64,000 bases of DNA from DATGUN01 sp035301285 (lineage in GTDB: Bacteria; Bacillota; Bacilli; Bacillales; Amphibacillaceae). The stretch spans positions 1 to 64,000 of the forward strand of contig DATGUN010000006.1 of the NCBI GenBank assembly GCA_035301285.1. The letters are read 5' to 3'. Positions 35,543 through 44,252 of the stretch are shown piece by piece (the stretch's first letter is position 1; each line of letters opens with the position of its first letter). Position numbers and translations under genes: made by a program. The notes below the pieces were generated by a model. It ran no database searches. It saw nothing but the letters and a program-made list of their open reading frames with translations, and had not been told where the DNA came from.

Positions 35543-35558
35543 TATTAAATATTTAATA

Positions 35559-37493
35559 TCAATCAACTGCCGGTTCTTCTTCCGTAACGCCTAATTCATA
35601 CAGCTCAACATCTGTTCCATAAGCGATGTCATAGTTGGATACACGCTTGTTGACTGCAACCAATCCAGAACGGTAAAGAGTCGGGAATACAGGAATATCT
35701 TCTACCATCAATTCCTGCCATTCTTTATAGACATCCTGACGATGCTCCAAATCGAATGAATCGACTGACAGCCCTTCTTCAAGCAGTTCATCATTTTCAT
35801 CACTTTGGTAACGCGGGAAGTTGAATATGGCTTCCGGACCATATAGACCTGAAGGATCGACATCAGATGCTACACCCCACGCACCTTGGTAAATATCGAC
35901 TTCTTCATCATCGTCACCCGTTTCACCGACACGATCATAGAATACTTCAAACTCTTGCAGACGGCCATCAAGCAATTCAACATTCAAACCGACTTCTTCC
36001 CATGCCTGAATGTAATATTTCGCAAGTGGCTCGGCAATGTCACCGCCATCCATCGAGGCAAAGTTGATGACAAGCTCTTCACCATCTTTGTCTGTGCGGT
36101 AATCCTCACCATCAGCCCACTCGTAACCTGCTTCGTCAAGAATTTCATTCGCTTTATCAGGATCATACGTAGGTGCCTCTACATCATCTGCATGGAAATT
36201 CACGTGGGAAGGTGGAATAAGCGTGTTTCCATTCCAACGGAGTCCATTATAGAATTGTTCACCTACAGCATCATTATCGACTGCGTACCACATTGCTTCA
36301 CGTAGATCATGATCAGACATTTTCATATCTGGATCTGGGGCGACTTCGCCATTTTCCTTATCCCACGTCCCTAATTTAAAGCCGATATACGTGTAGGACA
36401 AGTCGACACGACCAAGGAATTGAACGTTTGACATGTCATCATTGTCAGGATATTTATCCGATGGGAAAGAAGCGATATCTACAGACCCATTTTCCAACTC
36501 CTGAACAACGTTTGCATCCGCTACAACTTTCAACGTCACTTCATCAAGTCCAGGCTCACCGCGCCAGTAATGTTCGTTCGGTGACAATACGACCGATTCA
36601 CCTTCTACAATACTTTCTACTTTATATGGTCCAAGGCCGACAGGATTCTTACGCACTTCATCTGAAGAATCCATATCTTCTACAGGCATATCTTCAAATA
36701 TATGGGTCGGCATGGCGTATGTCCAGATACCACCTGCCAACAGTGAAGGTGTGAATTCTTCATAGGTCACTTTCAACGTATGGTCGTCAATCACTTCGAC
36801 ACCTGAAACCGTATCATCATGTTCCTCACGGTATTCGGCAATAGTTTCATAGCCATCGTCTTCATTTCCTTCGACATCATCGTGGTACTCTTTCATCCCC
36901 ACTACATTTTGCAGTGTGGAGTCGTAACGCGGTCCATCATATCCAGGGTGCGCAATGACTTCATATGCCAATTTCCAGTCATCTGCGGTCAACTCTTCCC
37001 CATCAGACCACTTGACACCTTCTTCAATTTCAAACGTGATCGTCTTCTCATCTTCATCATATTCAAATGAAGCGATACCATCATCGGTAAAGATGAAATC
37101 TTCGTCAATGGAAAGCAAACTTTCGTCAATCCACTCTAGAATCTCGTCATCATACGTTCCGCTATAGAAGTTACGGTTCAAAGTCCCTGCGAACGGACTG
37201 TCACTGACAATCGCATAGGTCAAATCGCCGCCATCGATCCCCTCTTCCGTATTGGCAGCTGCCGAAGGGAAATCTTCAACATCATACATACCATCCTCAT
37301 CAGCTTGCGGATTGGTGAATGCAGCTCCATCCCCACCATTATTATCATCGTTATTTTCAGCGGCATCTGCATTATCATCATTGTTACCGTTATTGTTACC
37401 ATTGCCGTCCGAATCTTCGCTACACGCCACTAAAGCGAGCAATAACACAAGCATCATTGCAAAAAACAATTTACGCCATGTTGCTTTATTCAT
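35559..37493 (-). CDS. oppA: Oligopeptide-binding lipoprotein OppA
   Basis: 644-residue binding protein of solute-binding family 5, last gene of oppD-F-B-C-A. Lipobox LVAC near residue 24, then an unusually long Asn/Gly/Asp tether (about 25-60). Core motifs as in OppA: VSDSPFAGTLNRNFYSG, TFEIEEGVKWSDGEELTADD, NPVGLGPYKVESI, TYIGFKLGTWD and HDLREAMWYAVDND. It collects peptides outside the membrane and hands them to OppB/OppC. GGGGAGG precedes the ATG by 8 nt. A 142-nt gap separates it from oppC. A diverged copy follows at 33102-34916. Confidence 0.92.
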   Translation of the reverse strand: MNKATWRKLFFAMMLVLLLALVACSEDSDGNGNNNGNNDDNADAAENNDDNNGGDGAAFTNPQADEDGMYDVEDFPSAAANTEEGIDGGDLTYAIVSDSPFAGTLNRNFYSGTYDDEILEWIDESLLSIDEDFIFTDDGIASFEYDEDEKTITFEIEEGVKWSDGEELTADDWKLAYEVIAHPGYDGPRYDSTLQNVVGMKEYHDDVEGNEDDGYETIAEYREEHDDTVSGVEVIDDHTLKVTYEEFTPSLLAGGIWTYAMPTHIFEDMPVEDMDSSDEVRKNPVGLGPYKVESIVEGESVVLSPNEHYWRGEPGLDEVTLKVVADANVVQELENGSVDIASFPSDKYPDNDDMSNVQFLGRVDLSYTYIGFKLGTWDKENGEVAPDPDMKMSDHDLREAMWYAVDNDAVGEQFYNGLRWNGNTLIPPSHVNFHADDVEAPTYDPDKANEILDEAGYEWADGEDYRTDKDGEELVINFASMDGGDIAEPLAKYYIQAWEEVGLNVELLDGRLQEFEVFYDRVGETGDDDEEVDIYQGAWGVASDVDPSGLYGPEAIFNFPRYQSDENDELLEEGLSVDSFDLEHRQDVYKEWQELMVEDIPVFPTLYRSGLVAVNKRVSNYDIAYGTDVELYELGVTEEEPAVD

Positions 37494-37635
37494 TTCTTGT
37501 CCTCCCCTTTTTTAATCGTCATTTGCCGTTTGCGCCCTTTAATCCGACGCCACCCATTAAGACTACAGTCACTATTTTCGGACCTTCGCCTCACCCCCTT
37601 AAATGAGTTTAAAATGACTTATATATAAATACAAA

Positions 37636-38547
37636 CTAACCCCTTCTTTGACGTGCATCGATTGACCGCTTCAATGCTTCACCGACATTTCGTACACAAA
37701 GCATCATCAACAATATAAGCAATGATGCGGGTAACCAGATCCACCATCTATACTGCAACGTTTCCGGATTGGTTGCGTAACTCATCAATGTCCCGAGACT
37801 GGGTGTATCTTCCGGAAACCCGAAGCCCAGGAATGATAGGCCTGACTCAAGTCCGATATTGTTTGCCAGCTGCAATGTCATCGTCACGATGATCAATGAA
37901 CTGACATTGGGCAACACGTGGGAGAACATCGTCTTGAAACTGGATGTCCCTAGCGTCCGTGATGCCTGCACATATTCTTGCTCTCTCTCCGCCAATGCTT
38001 TGGACCGTATGATCCGTGCAATGCCCATCCAGTTGAATGCTGCCATGATCAATGAAAATGACCACACACTATACTTCGGTACTATAGCCGCAAAGACAAT
38101 GATGAACATCAAACTTGGCAAGATGTTGAAAAAGTCCAGTATGCGCATCAACACGTTATCCACATGACCACCGAAGTAACCCGACACCAGACCAAATACT
38201 ACCCCGATGATGCCAATCATGGCCGTCACCAACAATCCGATGGAAAGAGAGTTTCTCGTACCGATAATCAACTGTCCGAAGATATCCCGTCCACCGTAAT
38301 CCGTTCCCAACCAAAATTCTGAACTCGGCGGTTCATAAATCGACAATAAATCGACGGTCACGATTTCATCTTGACTCAAAATGATCGATGTCCCATATAC
38401 AAACCCTGCAATGAGAACCAATATGATAAGTGAAACAAGTGCTAATTTATCTCGTACGATTTCACGCCAGAACAATGTAAATCCCGACGGTGGATTTTCT
38501 GTATTTGCTATTTCTTCCGCTTCGGCAGCAGACACATTGTTTTCCAT
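37636..38547 (-). CDS. oppC: Oligopeptide ABC transporter permease OppC
   Basis: 303-residue inner-membrane permease with an N-terminal cytoplasmic tail, a helix at about 37-58 and five more in the binding-protein-dependent permease domain. LGTDYGGRDIFGQLIIGTRNS is the typical OppC/DppC lead-in and ARTLGTSSFKTMFSHVLPN the EAA loop that contacts the ATPases. The last residues (SIDARQRRG) match the usual DPR-type end loosely. AGGTG lies 7 nt before the ATG. It lies 40 nt downstream of oppB. Confidence 0.92.
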   Translation of the reverse strand: MENNVSAAEAEEIANTENPPSGFTLFWREIVRDKLALVSLIILVLIAGFVYGTSIILSQDEIVTVDLLSIYEPPSSEFWLGTDYGGRDIFGQLIIGTRNSLSIGLLVTAMIGIIGVVFGLVSGYFGGHVDNVLMRILDFFNILPSLMFIIVFAAIVPKYSVWSFSLIMAAFNWMGIARIIRSKALAEREQEYVQASRTLGTSSFKTMFSHVLPNVSSLIIVTMTLQLANNIGLESGLSFLGFGFPEDTPSLGTLMSYATNPETLQYRWWIWLPASLLILLMMLCVRNVGEALKRSIDARQRRG

Positions 38548-38587
38548 TTGATCACCTCGACATATAACAATCTGCTAAAATATATCT

Positions 38588-39550
38588 TTACTTTATTCGT
38601 ATACGCGGATCCACAACACTCAGGATGATATCCGATAACCATGCACCGGCTATGCCAGCTACACCAAACAATAATACAAGTGCCGTCACAACACTATAGT
38701 CACGTTGTGTAATAGCTTCAATCAACAATTTCCCCATACCGGGATAGGCATAGATTGTTTCGATAAACACGGTACCACCAATGAGCAGCGTGATTTCGTA
38801 ACCTAAAGTTGCCGCAATGGGCAGCATCGAATTCCGTAAAATATGTCGATTGTACACCCTTGATTCTGCTGCACCCTTTGCCCTTGCTGAAATGATAAAA
38901 TCTTTTTGTTTTGTATCGATGATTTCACTACGTAAATACTGTACCGTGCCGACAGTCGCCAGTATGGCACCTGAAAAACCCGGCAACAGCAAATGATAGA
39001 ATTTGCTCAACACATATTCGAACGTACCCGGTTCAACCCCGGGAGAGACACTTCCACCTGTCGGGAACCACCCCAGTATAAAACCAAATATCCATAACAT
39101 AATCAAAGCGAAAACAAATAAAGGTGTGGCAAACCCGATATATGTGTAAGCCGTTATGACCGTATCAAGCGGACTATCATTATAACGTCCACTGAATATA
39201 CCAAGTGGAACACCGATGAGATAGATTAAAATGACCGTTACCAGTGATAGCCAAATCGTATTGACAGCTCGATTGCCAATCAGTTCTGTGACCGGCATTT
39301 TATAACGGAAACTTTTGCCCAGATCACCATGAAAAAGATCGCCGACCCAGTCCGCGTATTGCACCGGCCATGGATCGTTCAACCCCATCTTTTCCCTTCT
39401 TTCTTCTATTGAATTGGGATCGATGTTCGGGTCGATCTGACCTGACAATGCATCACCTGGCATCATTTTGGCAACCATGAAAATCATGATGCTGAGCACA
39501 ATCAACTGCGGTATCATTATTAAAAATCGTCGTATCGTAAATTTCCACAT
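38588..39550 (-). CDS. oppB: Oligopeptide ABC transporter permease OppB
   Basis: 320-residue inner-membrane permease with six helices. The N-terminal FTIRRFLIMIPQLIVLSIMIF and the loop YADWVGDLFHGDLGKSF are OppB/DppB hallmarks; ARAKGAAESRVYNRHILRN is the EAA loop and the end reads VVDPRIRIK as in the family. It forms the channel with OppC. It starts 6 nt downstream of oppF and its own ribosome site is an AAAGG-type sequence. Confidence 0.92.
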   Translation of the reverse strand: MWKFTIRRFLIMIPQLIVLSIMIFMVAKMMPGDALSGQIDPNIDPNSIEERREKMGLNDPWPVQYADWVGDLFHGDLGKSFRYKMPVTELIGNRAVNTIWLSLVTVILIYLIGVPLGIFSGRYNDSPLDTVITAYTYIGFATPLFVFALIMLWIFGFILGWFPTGGSVSPGVEPGTFEYVLSKFYHLLLPGFSGAILATVGTVQYLRSEIIDTKQKDFIISARAKGAAESRVYNRHILRNSMLPIAATLGYEITLLIGGTVFIETIYAYPGMGKLLIEAITQRDYSVVTALVLLFGVAGIAGAWLSDIILSVVDPRIRIK

Positions 39551-39556
39551 ACAGCG

Positions 39557-40489
39557 TCAACCTTTCTCGGGCAAAGCCACTAAATGAGTATCTGATATAG
39601 ATTGTAATTTATAAGCTAGCCCTTCTTCATCAAAATAATCTCGTGATGCTTTATCATACTCGACCTTGACTTCCTGACGTATTCCAGCCTGTTTTTCGCG
39701 GTTTTCAGGATTCAAGTCGGGTATGGCAGCCACCAACCGTTTGGTATAGATATGCTGCGGGTTGTTGAAAATATCTTCTTTCAACCCTTCTTCGACGAAT
39801 CGGCCGCGGTACATAATACCTATGCGGCTGCACATATGCCTGATGACACCCAGATCATGACTGATAAAAATATACGTTAAATCGAGTTCCTTCTGGATCT
39901 CCTGCATAAAGTTCAACACCTGGGCTTGGACGGAAACATCCAGGGCAGAAACAGGTTCATCGGCAATGATGAGTTTCGGTTTCAATGCAATCGCACGAGC
40001 GACGCCAATACGTTGTCTTTGTCCACCGGAAAATTGGTGCGGGTATTTAAAAATGCTCTCTGGGCTCAATCCGACCAATTCCAATAATTCCTGAACACGT
40101 CGTGTTACGTCCTTTTTACTCAGGTTTTCGAAATTCCGTATCGGTTCAGCCACAATGTCCAACACACGCTTTTTGGGATTCAAAGATGAATATGGATCTT
40201 GGAAAATCATCTGGATATCTTTCCGGATTTCCGATTTCGCCTTCCGGACCTTTTCAATTTCCTTCCCCTCAAAAATGATTTTCCCCGCAGTACGATGGTT
40301 GAGTCCGATGATCGAGCGCCCGATGGTCGTCTTGCCGGATCCTGATTCTCCGACGAGACCATACGTCTTTCCTTTTTCAACATTCAACGTCACACCGTCT
40401 ACGGCCTTTATATGATCGACTGTCCGTCCAAATATCCCCCCTTTTATCGGGAAATGGACTTTCAGATCTTCAACTGTAAGTAATGACAT
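39557..40489 (-). CDS. oppF: Oligopeptide ABC transporter ATP-binding protein OppF
   Basis: 310-residue cytoplasmic ATPase. Walker A GESGSGKTT, Q-loop MIFQDPYSSLNP, signature FSGGQRQRIGVARAI, Walker B LIIADEPVSALDVS and the switch ISHDLGV are all intact, followed by a short C-terminal oligopeptide-transporter extension. Start at ATG 40489 with GAAGG 5 nt upstream gives the usual MSLLTVEDLKVHFPIK; the frame is open for a further 62 codons that overlap oppD and are not counted. Second gene of oppDFBCA, 7 nt behind oppD. Confidence 0.93.
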   Translation of the reverse strand: MSLLTVEDLKVHFPIKGGIFGRTVDHIKAVDGVTLNVEKGKTYGLVGESGSGKTTIGRSIIGLNHRTAGKIIFEGKEIEKVRKAKSEIRKDIQMIFQDPYSSLNPKKRVLDIVAEPIRNFENLSKKDVTRRVQELLELVGLSPESIFKYPHQFSGGQRQRIGVARAIALKPKLIIADEPVSALDVSVQAQVLNFMQEIQKELDLTYIFISHDLGVIRHMCSRIGIMYRGRFVEEGLKEDIFNNPQHIYTKRLVAAIPDLNPENREKQAGIRQEVKVEYDKASRDYFDEEGLAYKLQSISDTHLVALPEKG

Positions 40490-40496
40490 GTTCCTT

Positions 40497-41495
40497 CTAT
40501 GCCTCCTTGCTCTCGTCCGGGAAATGGAAATGCTTATAACAACTGCAACGTACGAAATGACCCGGTGCAACCTCTTCAAGTGTCGGATACTCCTCATGTT
40601 CAGACGCATCAATCCATGGAATACGCGGTGAAAATCTGCACCCTTTCCGCGGCAAGTGTTGCAAGGAAGGTACAATTCCTTGTATGGTATGCAGTTTCTG
40701 CTGGTCAGCGACAGAACTCGGCATTGAATTCAACAGTGACCGTGTATAAGGATGCAATGGCTGATCGAACAATGTATTCACATCTGTAATTTCAACGATT
40801 TCTCCGGCGTACATGACCGCCACACGGTCAGCCATTTCAGCTACAACGCCCAAGTCATGCGTAATCAGGACAATGCCTGCTTCCATATCCTCTTTCAAGT
40901 CTTTGATCAGATCAAGAATTTGCGATTGGATTGTCGCATCCACAGCGGTCGTTGGCTCATCGGCAATCAATACTTCCGGTTCATTTGCGATTGCCATAGC
41001 TATAACAACACGCTGCCTCATTCCGCCTGATAATTCGTGGGGAAATTGTGTGTATGTATGTTCAGCACGTGGAATACCAACTTTATTGAATAAATCAATC
41101 ACTTTTTGCTTTCGCTGAACTTTTGATAAGGACCGGTTATGCAACAAGATAGTTTCTGAAACCTGGTCTCCTGCTGACATCAGGGGGTTAAGGGCAGTAA
41201 GCGCATCCTGGAAGATCATGCCCATATCCAGACCGCGTATTTTATTTAATTGCCCCGGGGTCAACTTCGGGATATTGTAATCTTTATATAATATATCGCC
41301 TTCAATTTTTGCACGATTATGCAGACCCATAATGGAAAACGCTAGCGCACTTTTCCCACAGCCCGATTCTCCGACAACTGCGAGAACTTCATTTCTATTC
41401 AGGGTAATCGATACATCATCGACTGCTGCATAATAGTCATCACCTATCCGGAATGACGTTTTTAGATGGTTCAGCTCCAATAAGGAATCACTCAC
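40497..41495 (-). CDS. oppD: Oligopeptide ABC transporter ATP-binding protein OppD
   Basis: 332-residue ATPase, first gene of the operon. Walker A GESGCGKSA, Q-loop MIFQDALTALNPLM, signature LSGGMRQRVVIAMAI, Walker B VLIADEPTTAVD, switch ITHDLGVVAEMADR. The C-terminal extension has C-x10-12-type Cys residues (GCRFSPRIPW...HFVRCSCYKH), possibly part of an iron-sulphur site as seen in some Opp/Dpp ATPases. Start is GTG 41495, 7 nt after GAGGAGG. Confidence 0.93.
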   Translation of the reverse strand: MSDSLLELNHLKTSFRIGDDYYAAVDDVSITLNRNEVLAVVGESGCGKSALAFSIMGLHNRAKIEGDILYKDYNIPKLTPGQLNKIRGLDMGMIFQDALTALNPLMSAGDQVSETILLHNRSLSKVQRKQKVIDLFNKVGIPRAEHTYTQFPHELSGGMRQRVVIAMAIANEPEVLIADEPTTAVDATIQSQILDLIKDLKEDMEAGIVLITHDLGVVAEMADRVAVMYAGEIVEITDVNTLFDQPLHPYTRSLLNSMPSSVADQQKLHTIQGIVPSLQHLPRKGCRFSPRIPWIDASEHEEYPTLEEVAPGHFVRCSCYKHFHFPDESKEA

Positions 41496-41666
41496 ATTTA
41501 ATCCTCCTCTTAGTTGCTAATCGCCTTAGGCTGTCTGAGTCGTTTCAACAAGTACGTCATGTACAATCCGAATTTTCGCCCAACCTTCTGCTCAACCTTC
41601 TATCAATAGCAACTCTAGCTTTCTGATCTTCGTTTTACATAGCATTTCATTAAAACACTGTATTTA

Positions 41667-41681
41667 AATATTCTTGAAATT
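41667..41681. promoter_or_regulatory. CodY-like box upstream of oppD
   Basis: AATATTCTTGAAATT matches the CodY consensus AATTTTCWGAAAATT at 12 of 15 positions. It lies downstream of the candidate oppD promoter, where CodY could block elongation. Opp/Dpp operons are frequent CodY targets. Confidence 0.35.
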
Positions 41682-41718
41682 CAGATGAACGAAAAAGCGC
41701 TAATCCGAAATACCCACA

Positions 41719-41748
41719 TTTATAAGTCAAATTGTAACAAAAATGTAA
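41719..41748 (-). promoter_or_regulatory. Candidate promoter of oppDFBCA
   Basis: On the minus strand TTACAT (41748-41743), 18-nt spacer, TATAAA (41724-41719). It leaves a leader of about 215 nt before the oppD GTG. Confidence 0.4.
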
Positions 41749-41806
41749 GATTGATTTGAGTATATATTATTTCCACCCATTTAACAAGCCTTTTTTTATT
41801 TTTTTA

Positions 41807-41820
41807 AATTGTATACAATT
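41807..41820. promoter_or_regulatory. 14-bp palindrome, operator candidate
   Basis: AATTGTATACAATT is a perfect palindrome placed between the minus-strand and plus-strand promoters. Its GTATAC core resembles operators of FadR-type GntR regulators. Confidence 0.45.
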
Positions 41821-41861
41821 GGATATGATAGGCTTTTGCCGACCTTAAGCCTTTTGACATG

Positions 41862-41889
41862 TTTACAGGGATATGGAATCGGGTATACT
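41862..41889 (+). promoter_or_regulatory. Plus-strand promoter candidate upstream of the lone oppF
   Basis: TTTACA (41862-41867), 16-nt spacer, TATACT (41884-41889). The nearest gene start is 42363, more than 460 nt away. Confidence 0.45.
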
Positions 41890-42362
41890 AGATATGTTCT
41901 TTATTTTTTTCATTAACATAGCTATCCTCCATAAAAACCCCTTCCCTGATTCCATTCGATTCCCAATCTATCCCAATCGGCACTTTCCGTCAGATGATTT
42001 TTATCGAATAGTTCTTTCATTATGATTAAAATACTGTTATTATGGATAATAAGAATCTAGCTAAATATCAGACAATCAATTGCACATCGTCTTATACTGG
42101 ATACTGAATGATAATATTTATGTGTCACGTATATTGATAGACAATGAGCTTGTCCATCTTATACATGATTCACACCGATTATTCGGAAAAATTTAAATTG
42201 CCATGCTGAATGGTGCTTACCATAAGGTGCTACATATATAAAGGTAAATCCATACGTGTTGAATATAAAGAGTGTCATAACGCCTCTTATTCACTAGGAA
42301 AATCAACCTTACAGCACATCAATTAAATTCAGGGTCCGTACATTATAAAAGGGGGATATCCA

Positions 42363-43364
42363 ATGGTCGAAACAACAGGAAAAACACCAATGATTGAAAT
42401 CAATAATCTGAAAAAGCATTTTAAAGTTGGTCGCAAACAAATGTTGAAAGCGGTTGACGGCATTACCTTCACGATAAATAGGGGTGAAACATTTGGCCTC
42501 GTCGGGGAATCCGGTTGTGGCAAGTCAACTGTTGGCAGGACAATCATCCGATTATATGATACGACAGACGGCGAGGTTTACTTTAACGGCGAACAAGTAC
42601 ATGGCAAAAAATCCGGCAAGGAATTGAAATCATTCAACCAAAACATGCAAATGGTATTTCAAGATCCATATGCCTCATTGAACCCACGTATGACCGTCAA
42701 AGATATTATTGCCGAAGGAATAGACATACATGGATTTCACAAAAGCAAAAAAGAACGCATGGACCGGGTAAATGAGCTTCTTGAAACAGTCGGGTTGAAT
42801 CATGATCACGCCAATCGTTACCCACACGAATTCAGTGGTGGTCAGAGACAGCGCATTGGTATTGCACGGGCACTTGCGGTCGATCCGGAATTCATCATTG
42901 CGGACGAACCTATTTCAGCTCTCGATGTTTCTATGCAGGCGCAAGTGGTCAACCTTATGCAGAAACTCCAAGAAGAACACGGTTTAACGTATCTTTTCAT
43001 CGCGCATGATTTGTCGATGGTCAAGCATATTTCCGATCGGGTAGGTGTCATGTATTTAGGTAATATGGCTGAACTGGCTCCTGCCGAAAAACTATACGAA
43101 AACCCGCTTCATCCATATACAAAGGCACTACTATCGTCTGTGCCTGTCCCCGATCCGAAAATTGAAAGAGAACGGGAACGTATCATCATCGAGGGGGACA
43201 TCCCGAGCCCTGTATCACCTCCAAGTGGATGCCCTTTCCGGACACGTTGCCCGATGGCAATGGATATTTGTTCCGAAGTGAAACCAAGATGGTTGGAAGT
43301 AGAGTCGGATCATTGGGTCGCTTGTCACTTGCATTATGATGAATCAGACTACCAAGATGCGTGA
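42363..43364 (+). CDS. oppF: Oligopeptide ABC transporter ATP-binding protein OppF, second locus
   Basis: 333-residue ATPase with Walker A GESGCGKST, Q-loop MVFQDPYASLNPRM, signature FSGGQRQRIGIARAL, Walker B FIIADEPISALDVS and switch IAHDLSMVKHISDR. The C-terminal part has the Opp/Dpp extension with CPFRTRCPMAMDIC and CHLHY, a likely four-Cys metal site. It is not adjacent to its presumed partners: oppA-B-C-D lie about 0.9-5.8 kb downstream on the opposite strand and lack an oppF. AAAAGGGGG precedes the ATG by 8 nt. Confidence 0.93.
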   Translation: MVETTGKTPMIEINNLKKHFKVGRKQMLKAVDGITFTINRGETFGLVGESGCGKSTVGRTIIRLYDTTDGEVYFNGEQVHGKKSGKELKSFNQNMQMVFQDPYASLNPRMTVKDIIAEGIDIHGFHKSKKERMDRVNELLETVGLNHDHANRYPHEFSGGQRQRIGIARALAVDPEFIIADEPISALDVSMQAQVVNLMQKLQEEHGLTYLFIAHDLSMVKHISDRVGVMYLGNMAELAPAEKLYENPLHPYTKALLSSVPVPDPKIERERERIIIEGDIPSPVSPPSGCPFRTRCPMAMDICSEVKPRWLEVESDHWVACHLHYDESDYQDA

Positions 43365-43654
43365 TTGAAACATATCGTCTTATACAACCATAGACATTAA
43401 AGTATGATTCATACAGACGAAAAAAGAGAGTACGACGGAAGCGACTTGATTCGGCAGATGTCGAACGTGTACTGTGACAAAGTAAAAGCGACGTGAATCG
43501 GAAGCGGCTTAACCTGTCACATGACCGTTCGACTTTTTTTGCGAAGACATATTTTATGATCCCTGGGAATGTGGTTTTATCTATTATATAGATAAATTCT
43601 GACTGGGACGATCGTACATATTAACTATAACAAAGCCTTACAGGCGCGTTAAGG
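43365..43654. other. Spacer between lone oppF and the DUF3899 gene
   Basis: 290 nt. Holds the large oppF terminator (43460-43540) and, after it, about 115 nt in which a promoter for the next gene is expected. Nothing else recognised. Confidence 0.3.
43460..43540 (+). terminator. Large hairpin terminator of the lone oppF
   Basis: GTCGAACG (43460-43467) pairs with CGTTCGAC (43526-43533); inside, TGTGACA (43473-43479) pairs with TGTCACA (43515-43521). Seven T residues follow. The stem-loop is about 74 nt, larger than most terminators here. Confidence 0.7.
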
Positions 43655-44020
43655 ATGAATATCGACATGAAAAACTATTTCATAGCTACCCTGATCACTA
43701 TACTTTCAACCATTCTTTTTATGACACTGAAGTATGACGCATGGACCATACTGGCATTCATCAACTCCGCAACAATCACATCTTTGATACTTATCATCAT
43801 CGGGGCGACATTGTTTGTTTCCGGCCAAGGATTCTTCTCAGGTATTGCCTATAGCTTTCGCCGGTTTTTCAAGAAAACATCCAAGAAGTGGGAGATGCTT
43901 GATGAACCGGATGAGGAATATGTCGTCAAGAAGCACTCCTTTTCACTGACCCTCCCTTTCTTACTGCTGGGCGGCAGTCTTTTTTTGCTTGCTCTTATCC
44001 TTTCGTTTATCTTCTATTAA
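43655..44020 (+). CDS. DUF3899-family membrane protein
   Basis: 121 residues (117 if the ATG at 43667 is used). Helices at about 8-25, 32-55 and 97-120, with a basic loop SFRRFFKKTSKKWEML between the second and third, fits the DUF3899 family of small Firmicute membrane proteins, which I associate with opp gene neighbourhoods. Function unknown. AAGG sits directly before ATG 43655 and 12 nt before ATG 43667, so the start is unsettled. It follows the lone oppF but is separated from it by a terminator. Confidence 0.7.
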   Translation: MNIDMKNYFIATLITILSTILFMTLKYDAWTILAFINSATITSLILIIIGATLFVSGQGFFSGIAYSFRRFFKKTSKKWEMLDEPDEEYVVKKHSFSLTLPFLLLGGSLFLLALILSFIFY

Positions 44021-44052
44021 GATCACATGGGATTTGAATATTTCTGCACACG

Positions 44053-44107
44053 AAAAACCCCAACATATACCCAATGATCATGATGGATATATGCTGGGGT
44101 TTTTTTA
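44053..44107. terminator. Bidirectional terminator between DUF3899 gene and oppD
   Basis: AAACCCCA-ACATAT pairs with ATAT-GC-TGGGGTTT over a roughly 20-nt loop; T7 follows on the plus strand and T5 on the minus strand, so it can end both converging transcripts. Confidence 0.8.
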
Positions 44108-44252
44108 TGTTTCCATCCAGAATTCAAACGGTTTACAAGACATACGTTGATGACTGAGATTGCCATCATTATACGACATGGAAATAACCGTTTATGACAC
44201 CATTCAACATCCTATATTATAACAATCAACACCATTACCTGTATGACACCAT

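Larger units (their letters stand above)
34917..35558. other. Spacer between the two oppA paralogs, long 5' leader
   Basis: 642 nt holding the terminator of the upstream oppA, the promoter at 35329-35357 and a leader of about 400 nt for the downstream oppA. A stem near 35287-35313 (GGCA-TCTGC with GCAGA-TGCC) and CCTTAAGG palindromes occur in the leader. Near the gene, ATTTTC-N7-GAAAAT (34948-34966) is a spaced dyad. No coding frame is supported. Confidence 0.4.
41496..42362. other. 867-nt divergent regulatory spacer between the two opp loci
   Basis: Lies between oppD (minus) and the lone oppF (plus). Contains a CodY-like box, a minus-strand promoter, a 14-bp palindrome and a plus-strand promoter, listed separately. 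From 41890 to 42362 no open frame with a ribosome site is seen and the stretch is AT-rich. If the plus-strand promoter is used it would give a leader of about 460 nt or a separate small RNA. Confidence 0.45.

Noticed and set aside
40490..40675. 62-codon upstream extension of the first-locus oppF
   Set aside because: It overlaps oppD, lacks a ribosome site and is Arg-rich in the manner of an antisense or out-of-frame reading.
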